This document shows, in pieces, positions 25,964-45,667 of a stretch of 64,000 nucleotides of DNA. Both the position numbers and the translations under genes were made by a program. Location of the stretch: NCBI GenBank assembly GCA_964017065.1, contig OZ024784.1, positions 8,041,152 through 8,105,151 of the forward strand. The letters run 5' to 3'. The stretch comes from Haliclona indistincta (Eukaryota; Porifera; Demospongiae; Haplosclerida; Chalinidae). How positions within the stretch are numbered: position 1 is the first letter of the stretch; each line of letters begins with the position of its first letter. A model generated the notes under the pieces. It was not told the origin of the DNA and made no database searches. It was given only the letters and a program-made list of their open reading frames with translations.

Positions 25964-26173
25964 TTTTATTGACGAAGCCTTTTCACTTAACACTTGACTG
26001 TGAAATCCCTTTACGCACCTAACTGCACAACAACCAGGAACACCGATACCTGAACACGAGGTGGCCGAGTCGATCGACGAACGTTGCCGGGGTCACGTGA
26101 CAAGTTAGAAAAGTGCATGCATAATGTATGGCTTGCATAACATTGCGCACTTGGCACGTGCGAGCACTAGTCA

Positions 26174-29100
26174 ATGGCTACCATTTACCGTACTGTAAGC
26201 AGGGTGCTTTCCTGGACTCTCCCAGCAAGTAGATTGCCCAAAAGAGATGTGCATTTGTCGGTCATAGTTAACCAGTCACCTCAACCGGCCAGTCAGGAAG
26301 GAGCAGGCACGTGGTGTCAAATTGTCATTCATAATTATTGATTCAGTCGCGTCTTTCTTGCAGACCTCAAACCACTTTACTTAGATGCACAGGCTACTAC
26401 GCCAATGGTACCAATAAGTGTTACATTATTGGTGGCATAGACTGGTTTTATTCTCTAGGATCCTCGTGTGCTGGATGCAATGCTACCTTATCTAACATCA
26501 CTGTATGGTAATCCTCACTCTCGCACTCATGCTTATGGATGGGAGAGTGAGGAGGCTGTAGAGACTGCTAGAAAGGTGCATCAGCTTACCAATATGTTAT
26601 AATCATTATTGTTGTTATTATACAGCAAGTGGCAGACCTGATCAATGCTGACCCTCGTGAGATTGTGTTCACCAGTGGAGCAACAGAGTCCAACAACATG
26701 GCTATCAAGGTTAATAGAGCTATTTATATGATCTATTTATAGTGTATTGTAGGGTGTTGCAAGATTCTACAGCTCTAAGAAGAAGCACATCATTACAACA
26801 CAAACAGTAAGTAGATATGTAGTGTATAGTTATGACCCGAGACTGAGCTAATTTTCATGCAACTACTAATGTTGCTCCATAACCCCACGACATGTTCATT
26901 CTAAATGCACTGCAAGTCTAATCACTGTGCAGGAGCACAAGTGTGTTCTTGACTCATGTCGCTTGCTGGAAGGAGAAGGATTTGATGTGACTTACCTGCC
27001 TGTAAAGAATAATGGGATCTTGGACCTGAAGGTAACGTGTCTGGATTTCATCTTATAGTCAGTGGGCACCTCTCTTGACCTGTGCTTCTCTGTGCCTCAG
27101 CTGTTGGAAGATACTATTCGTCATGAAACTTCTCTTGTGTCTGTAATGGCTGTCAACAATGAGATTGGAGTCAAACAGCCAATGAAGGAGATAGGTGTGT
27201 TGCGCTACTATGTGTGGTGTCGACTATGGCGTGTAAATATTAGGTGAACTATGTCGCTCAAAGAAAGTATACTTTCATACTGATGCTGCTCAAGTGAGTG
27301 CAGAAGCAATAGACCACTGAGTTTGTGATCATATACCCACTGTAGGCTGTTGGTAAAATTCCTATCAATGTGCGTGATATGAAGATTGATTTGATGTCTA
27401 TTAGTGGACACAAAATATATGGTCCTAAAGGTAACACACACGCAAAGAGAGTATTGTCATCAGGGTTGGGGCCAAGTACATTGGTTTTAAGGACACTTTT
27501 TGCCGTACTTGTACTTATACTTGAGTCCTATATCAGTTTTGTGGATGTACTTGTACTTAAATATATATCAATGTACTTTGAATACTTAATGTAACAATAC
27601 AGACAATAAGTAACAGTATGTATTAGCCATTTTAAACATAGTTTTGGACTTTGGGTTTATAAAATAGTGTGAACAGTGAAATGACATGCTTAAACATGAA
27701 TTCATTTCTTCAACAAACTTGACAAGCTCACTGTTAAAACCGTACTTGTACTTGTATTTAGGTCCCAAGGCAAAAATTGCTGTACTTGTACTTCAGTATT
27801 TTCTGAAACTTGTACTTTACTTTCAAAAGTACTTCGCCCCAACCCTGATTTTTCTTCAGGTGTTGGTGTTTTGTATGTGAGTCGTCGTCCTCGTGTTCGT
27901 ATCGATCCTATAATGAGTGGTGGTGGGCAGGAGAGAGGAATGCGTAGTGGTACTGTACCACACACACTGGTGGTGGGACTGGGAGCAGCTTGTGATATTG
28001 CAGCTAAAGAGATGGAGGTATGAACTGCGATATCACTACAGGCACATGATCATCTATTAATACAGAATGATGCTCAGTGGGTAAAGAGGTTATCTGATCG
28101 TTTGGTTAATGGCATTACATCACAGCTCGATCATGTTGTGCGTAATGGAGACAGTGAGCAGACATACTGTGGTGAGAGTATCATGCTCTTGTGTATGTAC
28201 CTTCATTCCTGTTTGTGTCAGGTTGTGTCAACCTGTCCTTTGCCTATGTTGAGGGTGAAAGCTTGCTAATGGCACTAAAAGATATTGCTCTCTCTTCTGG
28301 AAGGTATTGAGTCAACTTTATTTTCTCACTATTCCTGTTACTTCTTTCTCATTGTTTGTCTTTGCTTGCAGTGCTTGCACATCTGCCTCACTTGAACCAT
28401 CCTATGTTCTGAGAGCTATTGGATCGGATGAAGACCTAGCCCATAGTTCGATCAGGTTTGGTATAGGACGGTTTACTACTGAAGAAGAGATTGACTACAC
28501 AGTGGAAAAATGTGTTGAGAAGGTCCGAAACCTCAGGGACATGAGGTAACTATTATAAATAGCTATGTAATAGTTAAGGCGCGTTCACATGGATTATGCA
28601 AAGTGGATATTCAATCCGGTTCGTCAGCGTTCACATGAATCCACTTGAAATCAATGCAAATTGAATGCGCACTGGGTTCAATCCACCTCTGGAGGTAGAT
28701 TGAAAGTGGATTGGAAGCAAATTGAAACTGTCTACTCACGACGGTGTGTGGGTGAATGCCGTTGCGTGGAGACAAAAGGCGCTTGGCAGACTAGTAAACC
28801 TTCGTAGTGGACATTTTAAGCATCGTTGAAGGCTAGGAAGAGCGCAGTGTAGCTTTTTGAGCAGCGTAATTCGCATCCAATTCGCTACATGTGAACGCTC
28901 ATGATGCGTATTGAATTCGCTTCCAATTAGCATTGGTGGTTGTGGGGATACAATGTGCATCAAAAGTGGATTCCATGTGAACACGCCTTTAGGTCACCCA
29001 AATGAGGGAACTCTAGTTGTTTTGTTTTTTTACAAAACTAGAGTTCTAATGAACACATACCCACACGTTAGTACATGACTACTCCAGCATTATGTGCCAA

Positions 29101-29992
29101 TGTCGCATCCCAACACGGGGCGAGGTGGGGATTTGCACTTGTGGCTTTTACAATGGCCCAGGGGTGGGGGAGTGATTGGCATACAAATCCCCTACATATC
29201 CCCCACTTGGCCCCTACTGGTGCACCGTCCAAACAAAGAACACTATGCTACATGTCCCTATGTCCGCATACGTATGTTTTACTAAAAATACGAACGTGTC
29301 AAATGCCACACTCCTCGGGCAGCAAACAGCTTGCAAATCCCGCGTAATCCCCCACCCTACCCCGTGTTGGGAGTGGTGGGGCGTGACAATGATAGCATAG
29401 CTACCATACATGCACTAACAGACTAACAGTTGATTGGGTATCACAGAAGGCCTCAAGAAAGACTGATACCTTATGATCAAAAGCCTCAAGAAGTTTAACC
29501 ATGGCTTTGACATACAGTACATGTGAGACTGTGTGCAGGCCAGGACGTTGATATGGATAGAAGGTTGGGTGACACACCCACAATGCTGTAAATTGCTCTT
29601 ACAAGTACATGTAGCTTTAGAAATTTAAAGCCATGGATTAGCCGCTCGAGCAAGGCTTGCCAGCACAGAAAATGTCTTCATAGGACTATAAATTCAGGGA
29701 AGAAGCTGTGAATTGCATTTTTTGTGTCAAATTTCAAGCAGTGCGACTTAAACAAGCGTGCTTTTTTGACGACTCGTATATATACTATATAGACGGACAC
29801 AAACACATAATCCTAGGCCTAGCACATAACTGCGCACGGGTAACGAATTTATACATGAAGGATCTGACTTCAAAGTTTCCGACTCAATGAGTGGTCTAAC
29901 CTCATTTATTCACTCTCTCTCTCTCTAGCCCATTGTATGAGATGGTGAAGGAAGGCATTGACATCAAGAGCATTCAGTGGACACAGCACTGA
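26174..29992 (+). CDS. NFS1: Cysteine desulfurase, mitochondrial
   Basis: About 14 short exons encode the complete PLP enzyme that removes sulfur from cysteine for iron-sulfur cluster assembly. Marks: [43 protein letters not shown], the PLP Lys in [29 protein letters not shown], and the mobile-loop catalytic Cys in [17 protein letters not shown]. The C-terminus [13 protein letters not shown] is the conserved end. The N-terminus ([17 protein letters not shown]) is basic, fitting mitochondrial import. The first intron uses a GC donor by phase (GCAG|GCACGT). Two introns carry MITEs; the last intron (28546-29928) is 1.38 kb against about 100 bp elsewhere. Confidence 0.96.
27461..27847. mobile_element. 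hAT-like MITE filling an NFS1 intron
   Basis: 387 bp with terminal inverted repeats CAGGGTTGGGGCCAAGTAC / GTACTTCGCCCCAACCCTG; CAGGG termini are typical of hAT elements. The interior repeats TACTTGTACTT. The 8-bp flanks (ATTGTCAT / ATTTTTCT) match only partly, so the target duplication has decayed or is absent. The next exon begins only 13 bp downstream. Confidence 0.75.
28577..28988. mobile_element. PIF/Harbinger-like MITE in the last NFS1 intron
   Basis: 412 bp. Terminal inverted repeats AGGCGCGTTCACATGGAT and ATTCCATGTGAACACGCCT, flanked by TTA on both sides (28574-28576 and 28989-28991). The TTA/TAA 3-bp duplication is the PIF/Harbinger signature. The interior also has subterminal inverted motifs (GTTCACATGAATCC / CTACATGTGAACGC). 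Confidence 0.8.
29068..29418. mobile_element. Second inverted-repeat element in the last NFS1 intron
   Basis: Imperfect inverted arms: TTAGTACATG at the left and CATGCACTAA at the right, with an internal strong pair CCCAACACGGGGCGAGGTGG / CCACCCTACCCCGTGTTGGG. About 350 bp, no coding capacity. No target duplication was resolved. Confidence 0.6.
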
Positions 29993-30194
29993 CCGTTCCT
30001 AATTTGTCATCATTTTCTCTTGTGCTCCTCTTCTGTTTCTGTTATGTTGACTGTCTCATCATGATCATCATTCATCATTATGACCCGCCATTATTACACT
30101 ATCATTATAATTATTTTGATAAAGAACCACGCCCTGATTATCACACATTCCTTCTCTAGGCGCTGTTACGTTGTTGCTGAAGCGAGGAGAAAAC

Positions 30195-31443
30195 ATGAAG
30201 CGTTTCGAGGAGGAAGACAGCAAGCATCGTAGAGTTTGCTCGCTGAACAATTTTAATACTGTAGCGGTAAGAGAATTCACGAGTTGTCTCGCTGACCAAT
30301 GAACCTACACCTTTCCAGTTGCTCAGTATGATTCTTCTCGCCATCAGCTTCATCCTGTCGTGTGTTAGCATTGGTATGGACGAATGGTCTAGTATGGAAG
30401 TCAGAAGAGGAGCAACTACCGCTAGTATAGACTCGGGCACGATTAAGACCCAGGGAATAGCTAGACGGTGTGTCAGATACATGCTGAGTGAGGACCTCAG
30501 TAATGTCCCTCTGGATGAACAACCCCAGGGAGGCTGTCTGTTTGTGGGTGAAATGGAGTGTAACCTAGAGAGAAGCTTCCTAGAGAGTGCTCATGACCAG
30601 CCCTCTATTAATGAGCTACAGAATACTGATAATATAGGACAATGTTCTGAAGGTATGTGTGTGCATAATGGTGTGTCCATAGTAGCTTCTGTGCATGTTG
30701 ATAGAGTCACTACTGTTACTATAGGGCTAGCTGTTGATCTATGGCCAAATGTGTTTATTGTGGTAATTAATAGTAACATATAATGTACATGTACACAATA
30801 AAGAGAAGACTCTAACTTGTGTGTGTACACACAATTCAAGGGGTAGTGTTTGTGTTAGGAATCCATGTAACCACACCATAGAACTTACAATTATGTCATT
30901 ACTTTAGAATGTATGAGTGAGTTTGGTCTAGTGTGACAATATGATGTGCATGTTGACTATATGTAGCTCATGTTGGCTATGTAACTAAACAGTATTACTA
31001 CAAGAACTCTCTACTTGTTCACTCACAGTCAAGAGGAACTTGGAAGTGTCGCTGTCCTTCATGGTAATGGGCATGATACTAACAGCTGTAGCTGTGGTGT
31101 TGCTGTTCCCTCTATGGCACATGGGAGTATTCCTTGCTGGAGGATTACTGGCTCTTGGTGCATGTAAGAACAGCTGTAGCATGCTCACATTATGTTCTCT
31201 ATCCTATTCCTAGTCTGTTTTTATGCCATTACCATTGGCATGTTCCTGGGTACTGATGAAGACTATGCTGGGTTCTTCTCACTCAATGGTCTGCCTAGTG
31301 AAGGCTGCTTGTCATACAGTTTTGGTCTAGCAGTGGGCTCATGGATGACTAATCTAATGGGCGGAGTACTGGGCATCATTGCCTTTGTGTACGGATATCG
31401 CAAGAGCTCGGATGATAACAATGAAGGAGTGATTGCGAACTAG
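30195..31443 (+). CDS. Four-transmembrane protein (claudin/PMP22-like topology), unrecognised
   Basis: Four exons (30195-30266, 30319-30652, 31029-31163 and 31214-31443) give 256 codons with consistent phases. Predicted helices: MILLAISFILSCVSIG; FMVMGMILTAVAVVLLFPLW; GVFLAGGLLALGAFCFYAITIG; and a last one near LMGGVLGIIAFVYGY. A large extracellular loop of about 100 residues between the first two holds a Trp (DEWSSME) and several Cys. That layout (4 helices, big first loop with W and Cys, short cytoplasmic tails) is shared by claudin, PMP22 and stargazin-type proteins, but the diagnostic GLW-C-C motif is absent. It is convergent with VIRMA. Confidence 0.7.
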
Positions 31444-31856
31444 ACCACTATTCGTTTCTACAATCATCTGTTTCACATCATGATAGTCTATATCGTGAAC
31501 CAAAATAATAGTAACATCATTTCACTCCATCCTTCTTCTCTTCTAATACTATCATTTTTAACCCCATGTTGTAGCACCAAATTGATTGATACAAACTTTT
31601 GTTACATAATTAAGAAATAATGTTTTAGAAAAATGACCTCTTGGATGAAGAGCCCGGTCTGGCTGACAGTCTGCTGGAGCTTGGAGAGCTGTAACTAGGT
31701 AGCATCTGCACCATTCTACAGAGAATATGCCATAAAGCAGTCATGGCTAGCAGTTTTGTCCATCTAATGTGTGATATACCTTGTGCTAGTTGTTCTAGCT
31801 CTATTGTAAGAATCTGTGTTTTAGAGATCAAAGTGTCAAGTAATAATACTACTGTC

Positions 31857-39827
<7,971 letters not shown>

Positions 39828-39955
39828 CTTGAATGTGCAAATTATAATTTAACCTGCTGACCGTAGTACCCGCCTCTGAATAAAAATTAACCATGCAGCT
39901 GTTCAGCCCCGCCTATTAGCGCCTGCAGATCAGTCTTCTTCTCGCTTATTTCGCA
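39828..39955. promoter_or_regulatory. Bidirectional promoter, VIRMA / HSF2BP
   Basis: 128 bp separates the two start codons, so both 5' leaders and core promoters must fit here or overlap. No TATA box is visible. Confidence 0.6.
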
Positions 39956-41756
39956 ATGTCGCAGGTCGAGCCAAAAGTTAGTTGGAGTGAAGAAGACGTG
40001 CAGCTGCTCCAAAAATCTGTAAGTTATAAAATATTCAACCATTTCAAATTTTTTCCAGGTTATGTTGGTGAGTACAGCAAGAGATGGATTGAGAGAGCTA
40101 ATGGAGGGATGGAGACTGCTACAAGCGCCTCAAGTGGACTCTCAGGTGAGTGGACCTGAGTAGTATAAGAAGCAACAACACTGTTTGTTGTCAGCACTAC
40201 ATGGTGGTGAAGAAGAGTGATGTTGAACAGCTAGTGAGCGAGGTAATGATGCTAAGAGAGTTCCTGCCCTCTCTCCTCACACCTGAGTACCTATCAACTA
40301 CACGGCAGCTTACTACAGCAGAACAGAGTGAGTAAACAGAGAGACAATATATGACTTGTGTCTCTTCCACAGAGCTGCAGAGTGAGCTCCAGCTGAAGGA
40401 ACGGGCGATAGTTGAGAGAACAGCTCTTCAGAGGAGAATGAAAGCAATGATGGCAGACTATGAGAGAGAGAAACAAGTGAACACGCTCACACACTTTGCT
40501 CTGCTTTGTAATATTTATTAATTTGTTTTCTTGCTTTACAGGAAAAATTCACAGCTAAGGTCTATTCTGCAACTATACTCAACCGCACGCCATTTCTCTA
40601 TCTTTTTAATAGTGTGAGCTGAGTATCAGTAAGCAGCAGTTAGAGCAGCAAGCTGACTACTGTGCCTCTCTTGGTTCAACATGTGGCACTCTGCTGTGGA
40701 GAGCATCACAGAATGAGGACTGTGTACACACTCTACTCAGTGGAGTGAGTAGTATCATAATAACCTTTCTCTCTTTGGTCATAGCAGTCAATCCATAGTC
40801 TCAGATGACAGGGTTTCTTCATTTGGTTGGTGTGACAATACAAAGTTATCTGTCCACTTACGATGATGGCGATGACTCAACTGATGATCATGATGAGAAG
40901 AGTGAAGAGGTTCAGTTTGTGCTATCACTTTGTGGAACAGTTACTAGTAAGCAGAGTTATTAGTACCTAGCCTTATGCTGCATACAAACCAAGAGACTTG
41001 CTAAAATTGTCCATGTGATATAGATATTGCAGCCTCTGCCTATGGACGTGATTTCTTGTCCACTAACCCAGAAGGCAAGGCACTGGTACAGACACTCTGC
41101 TCCCTGCTCTCTTCCTCGCCACTCTCTCCTCATTGGTAAGACCTCTTTCTTGTACTAAATTCAATGATGTTACATTTCTTTTATGCAGTACTAAGCTACG
41201 AAGGTGAGTGTTGTTGATGTGATCCTCATCAGTTCCATGGTGTCTAATTTTATACAGTTTGATATTGATGCTACTTTACAATGTCAGGTAGATACTGCAT
41301 GCATTGTTGTATTAACTTACTCTTCTCAGTATTAATCAGAAAGGATTGCAGCTACTCACATCACAGACCAACCTTCTCTCTGTTCTAGTCTGGTTAGCTC
41401 AAGGTAACTGCAGCATAGCAAGATCATTCACTCATTCTGTCCTTTCAGAGGACAGCAGCGTGGTCAACAAGGTCCACAGTTTAAGATTGGTTCAGTCTCT
41501 CATTCTTGACCAGCACACTCCACTGCTGGCCCATACTGCACTAGAGGCTGTTCCTATGCAGCTACTGGAGAGCCTAGCATCATCTAACAGCACTGAAGTA
41601 AGAATAAGTCAATAAGCTATACAGTAATAGCAGTCTCCTGAGCCTAATCACCTTGTGCATGCACGTACATCAGTTTTCTCTCAAATCTGTTACCAGCTGC
41701 AGGAAGTTGCTTGTGAACTAATGGCTGATCTGAAGGCACTCAGGCAGCAATGTTGA
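39956..41756 (+). CDS. HSF2BP: HSF2-binding protein / MEILB2, meiotic BRCA2 localiser
   Basis: About 11 exons. An N-terminal coiled coil (YMVVKKSDVEQLVSEVMMLR, then LQSELQLKERAIVERTALQR) is followed by an Armadillo-like region: QLEQQADYCASLGSTCGTLL, VQFVLSLCGTVTDIAASAYG, CTKLRSLILMLLYNVSINQK and VHSLRLVQSLILDQHTP. These match vertebrate HSF2BP segment by segment, including the CTKL...LYNVSIN block. In vertebrates the Armadillo-like part binds BRCA2 and brings RAD51/DMC1 to meiotic breaks. The stop follows KALRQQC. Presence in a sponge implies the factor predates most animal groups. Confidence 0.9.
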
Positions 41757-41935
41757 TTGCACTGCTGTGGCGTTGTACAAAGCTTCCTTGCCAGAAACAA
41801 AGCTCAAGCAAATAACAAACAAGCTGTCAGTTGATAAATCAGATAAATTATTATTATTGGGAAATTTGCCAAAAATTAACACTTGCAACTAGTGTCAATG
41901 ATAATAGTGTCAGCCTATACAATAGATGAGGGTCA

Positions 41936-43496
41936 TTAGTGGCGGATTAGTTCAGTAAGTGTGTCTAATATGTTTTTATTGCGTGGAAACTTGAAGTGTT
42001 CTATATTTGAGTACATTTTCCAGTTAACTGAATATTTCTGCTGTGATTGCCATGCCTGACAAGCTGCGAGACTCTTAATGTTGACTGTTCCATCACCGTC
42101 GCCGTAGTTGATGATTGGCTTGCCATCAGGGTAGCTGTGTCTCCCAGAGCTGGTATAACTGAAGGAGAGCTCTGTGTTTCGTTTTCCTGTGCTATACAAA
42201 CATACAGTGGACACATTAGGGGGTTGGAGACGTGGTCCAGCATCCTTCAGCATGTTGCCATACATTATGGTGCTGTTGGTGTATTCAAGATCAGCAAGTA
42301 GTTTAGTGATATCGTGAGCAGTATACTGTTTAGAGGGAGTAGAGAGAAGGACTGTGGTCTCATTCCATGCTTCAGAGGGTACTGGAAGCAGCCAATAGTC
42401 ACTGGGGAAGCTCCTCTCATCTGGTCTTAGTAGTAACCTATTAGCGAATACAAACGTACCATCCGTGTCACCCGACACGAGTGCCTTGATAATCTTTGCT
42501 GCACCCAACCAAACACCAGCCATGGATATGAATTGATCAATGTACTTGTCCTTCCACTGCTGAGAGACGTGTTGAGTGAGGAAATGATGAGTGACTAGTG
42601 AACCCATGCTATGAGAAACAAGAGTGACTTTACTCTCCTCATTGGTATTATACATATTTTCAACAAGCATCTGTAAGTCATGGAAATATCCACGAGTCTT
42701 CAGTTCTCCTGTAGAACAGAACATTACAACATAAGATCATTGACTACACTAAAGTAAGCCACACAATAGAAGTACAATTCTTTTGTGCAAATACTGAACC
42801 CATAGATACACTGCTATTCAACACTGCTCAGCCAAAAACATTTTTGCAATCCACAACTATTTGACAGCCATTCACACTCACCTGGTCCCATTCTCCAATC
42901 AAATGGTGCTGCACCAATGTCCTTCCCTCTGGTGTAGCCCAGATCCACAAATCGTTGAACCATTAGATCAAAATAAGCCGTCTTCGACTCTATACTAGCA
43001 GTTGGGTCTAGATTCTCTACGCTAGATGTGTTGCCAAATCCAGGGACTCGGGTCTCCACTCCTGGAGCATTGAAGTACTCTCCTGTGGTGCTGTCAAAGT
43101 GTAGTCTGTAGAAGAGATTGAAAATAATCCGTTTGTTTAGCCCACTGCACGTGCAGATAAGTAAACTACAGTTACCCCGTGGTGCGTGCATTGATCTCAC
43201 TTTATGTTTTCACCAAAGCATTTCTGTGAGTACAGGTAAATATCATGATAGGCAAACCACATGTGATACCAGTCACGTTGGAGCGGACAGTACGAGTAGT
43301 AAGAGGAGTTCTTGTCAAGTCTAGCCTCCATTTGGCTCCCCATAATACCCGGTACTGCAAGAAAGGGGAAACTGACAACATCAGTCGTGATCTGATGCTA
43401 CTCACCGATCACGATCGGGCTCCTTGTCGCATCAGTGCAGTAGAAGACCACAGTGAAGAGTAGTATGCAGCGAGAGAAGGTCCATGCAGCAGCCAT
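41936..43496 (-). CDS. PLA2G15: Lysosomal phospholipase A2 group XV / LCAT-like lipase, copy 1
   Basis: Starts with a signal peptide (MAAAWTFSRCILLFTVVFYC). An exon gives VPGIMGSQMEARLD, the lid/oxyanion region, then VETRVPGFGNT and GAAPFDWRMGP. The nucleophile elbow is SHSMG (VTLVSHSMGSLVTHHF), the acid is in YGDGDGTVN and the catalytic His in NIEHFKFPRNK, so the Ser-Asp-His triad is complete. PLA2G15 hydrolyses phospholipids and transacylates ceramide at acid pH; LCAT is the secreted relative. It is tandem with the next gene in the same orientation. Confidence 0.88.
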
Positions 43497-44166
43497 GCCT
43501 GTAACAGTTATAAATGGGTCTTTGTTGTCTGTGACTCCCGCTCAGTTGCGGTTTCCTTGCCACGTATGCAGAAATTACGCATGTGTTTAGCGCGCCAAAT
43601 GAATGTGGGGTGGATCAAATAATAGAGAGAATTAGAACCAGGAGTCGATTATGGACTCCTGAGAGAACATAAAGATAGCTGTACTAAGACAAGGGCGTAG
43701 GTTCACTGTTGTTAGAAAAAATTTCTAATCGTGGTTTTTGCCATTGAACTGTTTATGGCACTGTACATTGTGCAAGCCTGCAAACATTTTGAGTACTGTA
43801 GTGATACACAGACAACGATCGGTAGGTGAACTTCAGTGCACACTGAAGCAATGTCTTTGGTGCATTGCAGTTGATTTACTACTAGTCTTGTACAAGTTAT
43901 TATAGCATGTATCTGCATCAGTAGTATTAGCCATCATAATTATAACTACAGTTATTCTTACAAATTATAGTAGTAATGATTTCAAAACTCCAGTATCAGT
44001 ACATGTACAATACAAGGAAAACAACTGATTTCAATAAATATATCAATCAGTGATTGGCAGCTGTTTATCAAAAATTAACATGATACTGTTAAATAATACT
44101 GTTAACTACCACACAGTCTGGACTAATCTACACACACTACATTATAAGTAGGATCAAGTCCACAGC
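43497..44166. other. Spacer between the two lipase genes
   Basis: 670 bp holding the promoter of copy 1 and the 3' flank of copy 2. The region is AT-rich; I see no gene or repeat. Confidence 0.5.
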
Positions 44167-45522
44167 TTATCCAGGTAACACAACCTCTTGCACTGCCTGT
44201 AACACTTGTGAATTTTGTACCATGTCAAAGTGCTTCACACCGCTAAACTCTTTAGGAATGACCTTTGATGCTGATCCTGTCCACTGGGTGCATACCTTCA
44301 GACTACGTAAATTAACAGTTCCGTCTCCTTTTCCATAGGTATATGACGGCTGCTTGTCTGGAAACTGATCTTTATCATACACTAATTGTTCCTCGGTTTC
44401 AACATTTATACCGTAAAAACAATACACAGTGACATTTGGACCGGGCAAGTCACTGCCCATCAACCCTTGCACTCTCTTCCATGTGTTGTATCCAGCACTG
44501 TACCCACTGTCAGTAAACAGAGCCTCATAGTCGCTCACAGTGTAGTTTCTCTTAGGCTGCACTACAATAACATCATTTTCACTCCAAAGTTTTGAAGAAG
44601 GAAGAAGCAAGTATTGGCTCGGAAAAGATCGCTGAGCCTCTCGAAGAACAAGAGCGGAAGCAGTGAAGATGCCTTCAGTATCTCCAGAGAGTATTCCTAG
44701 CAAGGGAAGCACTGCTCCACCAAAGGCGCCCGAGAGGGACACATATTGTTTGATACGAGATGCTTTCCAATCTTCTGACACAAACTTGCTGAGAAAGTAC
44801 AGTGTTATTGGTCCACCCAAACTGTGAGACACCAATGTGACAGAGGCATTGTTATTACTGAGATAAGTGTCTTCAATGAGATCACGGAGAGCTTGGTAAT
44901 AACCAGTGCTCCTGAGACCAGCTGCACAAAAGAGATTAATAGCAGTGCTGCTGTAATATTCACACTCACCTGGTGATAGCCTCCAATCATAAGGAGCTCC
45001 TCTAATGTTCTTTCCTCTCTCATAGCCAAGCTTCACAAAATGTTCTACAAATGGTCGGAAGTATCGTACCAGTTGAATCCAGGGGGTGTCATCAAGGAAT
45101 TCTATAGTGCTAGTATTGCCAAATCCCGGGACACGAATCTCAGTTCCAGTATTGTTCACATACGAGTCTGTGTCTTGGTCATATTGTAATCTAAAAAAGA
45201 ATAACAACATTTGGCGAACACTTTATCATGTAAGTATAGTCTCACTTAGTGATGTTAGCAAAACAAGTGTCAAATCCTGGCACCACGAGCTCTACTGATG
45301 CCCACATTTCGAGCCAGTCTTCACTAGTTTTGCACAGAGGGTTTGAAGGCACAGCCCTGTTCACTTTAGCCTCCATTTGACTGCCCAGCAACCCAGGAAC
45401 TGTAACGAGACGTAGCTAGACTAAATTTATTTACTAGTGTGCTCACCGATGACAATTGGAGTGCTCACTGCAGCCCAGCTCTGTGAAGCTAGCTGTAAAA
45501 ACAGCAGCACAGCCAGCTCCAT
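44167..45522 (-). CDS. PLA2G15: Lysosomal phospholipase A2 group XV / LCAT-like lipase, copy 2
   Basis: Signal peptide MELAVLLFLQLASQSWAA, then VPGLLGSQMEAKV, EIRVPGFGNT, GAPYDWRLSPG, nucleophile SHSLGG, acid in YGKGDGTVN and His in GVKHFDM. It has the same exon pattern as copy 1, with matching junctions after the signal peptide and after the DWR motif. The copies differ widely between motifs, so the duplication is old. In this copy the elbow is SHSLGG as in human PLA2G15 and LCAT; copy 1 has SHSMGS. Confidence 0.88.
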
Positions 45523-45667
45523 GATCGCGTATATATCAGCACATACCTTTTGCTGTGCGTGATTCTGCGCATGTTACGTAAAGTACAGCCATAAATGTAA
45601 AGCCAGCCCCGCCCTTTATAAAATTTGCAGAGTAGAGGTGTTTTATAAACAGCTGATATCTATACTC

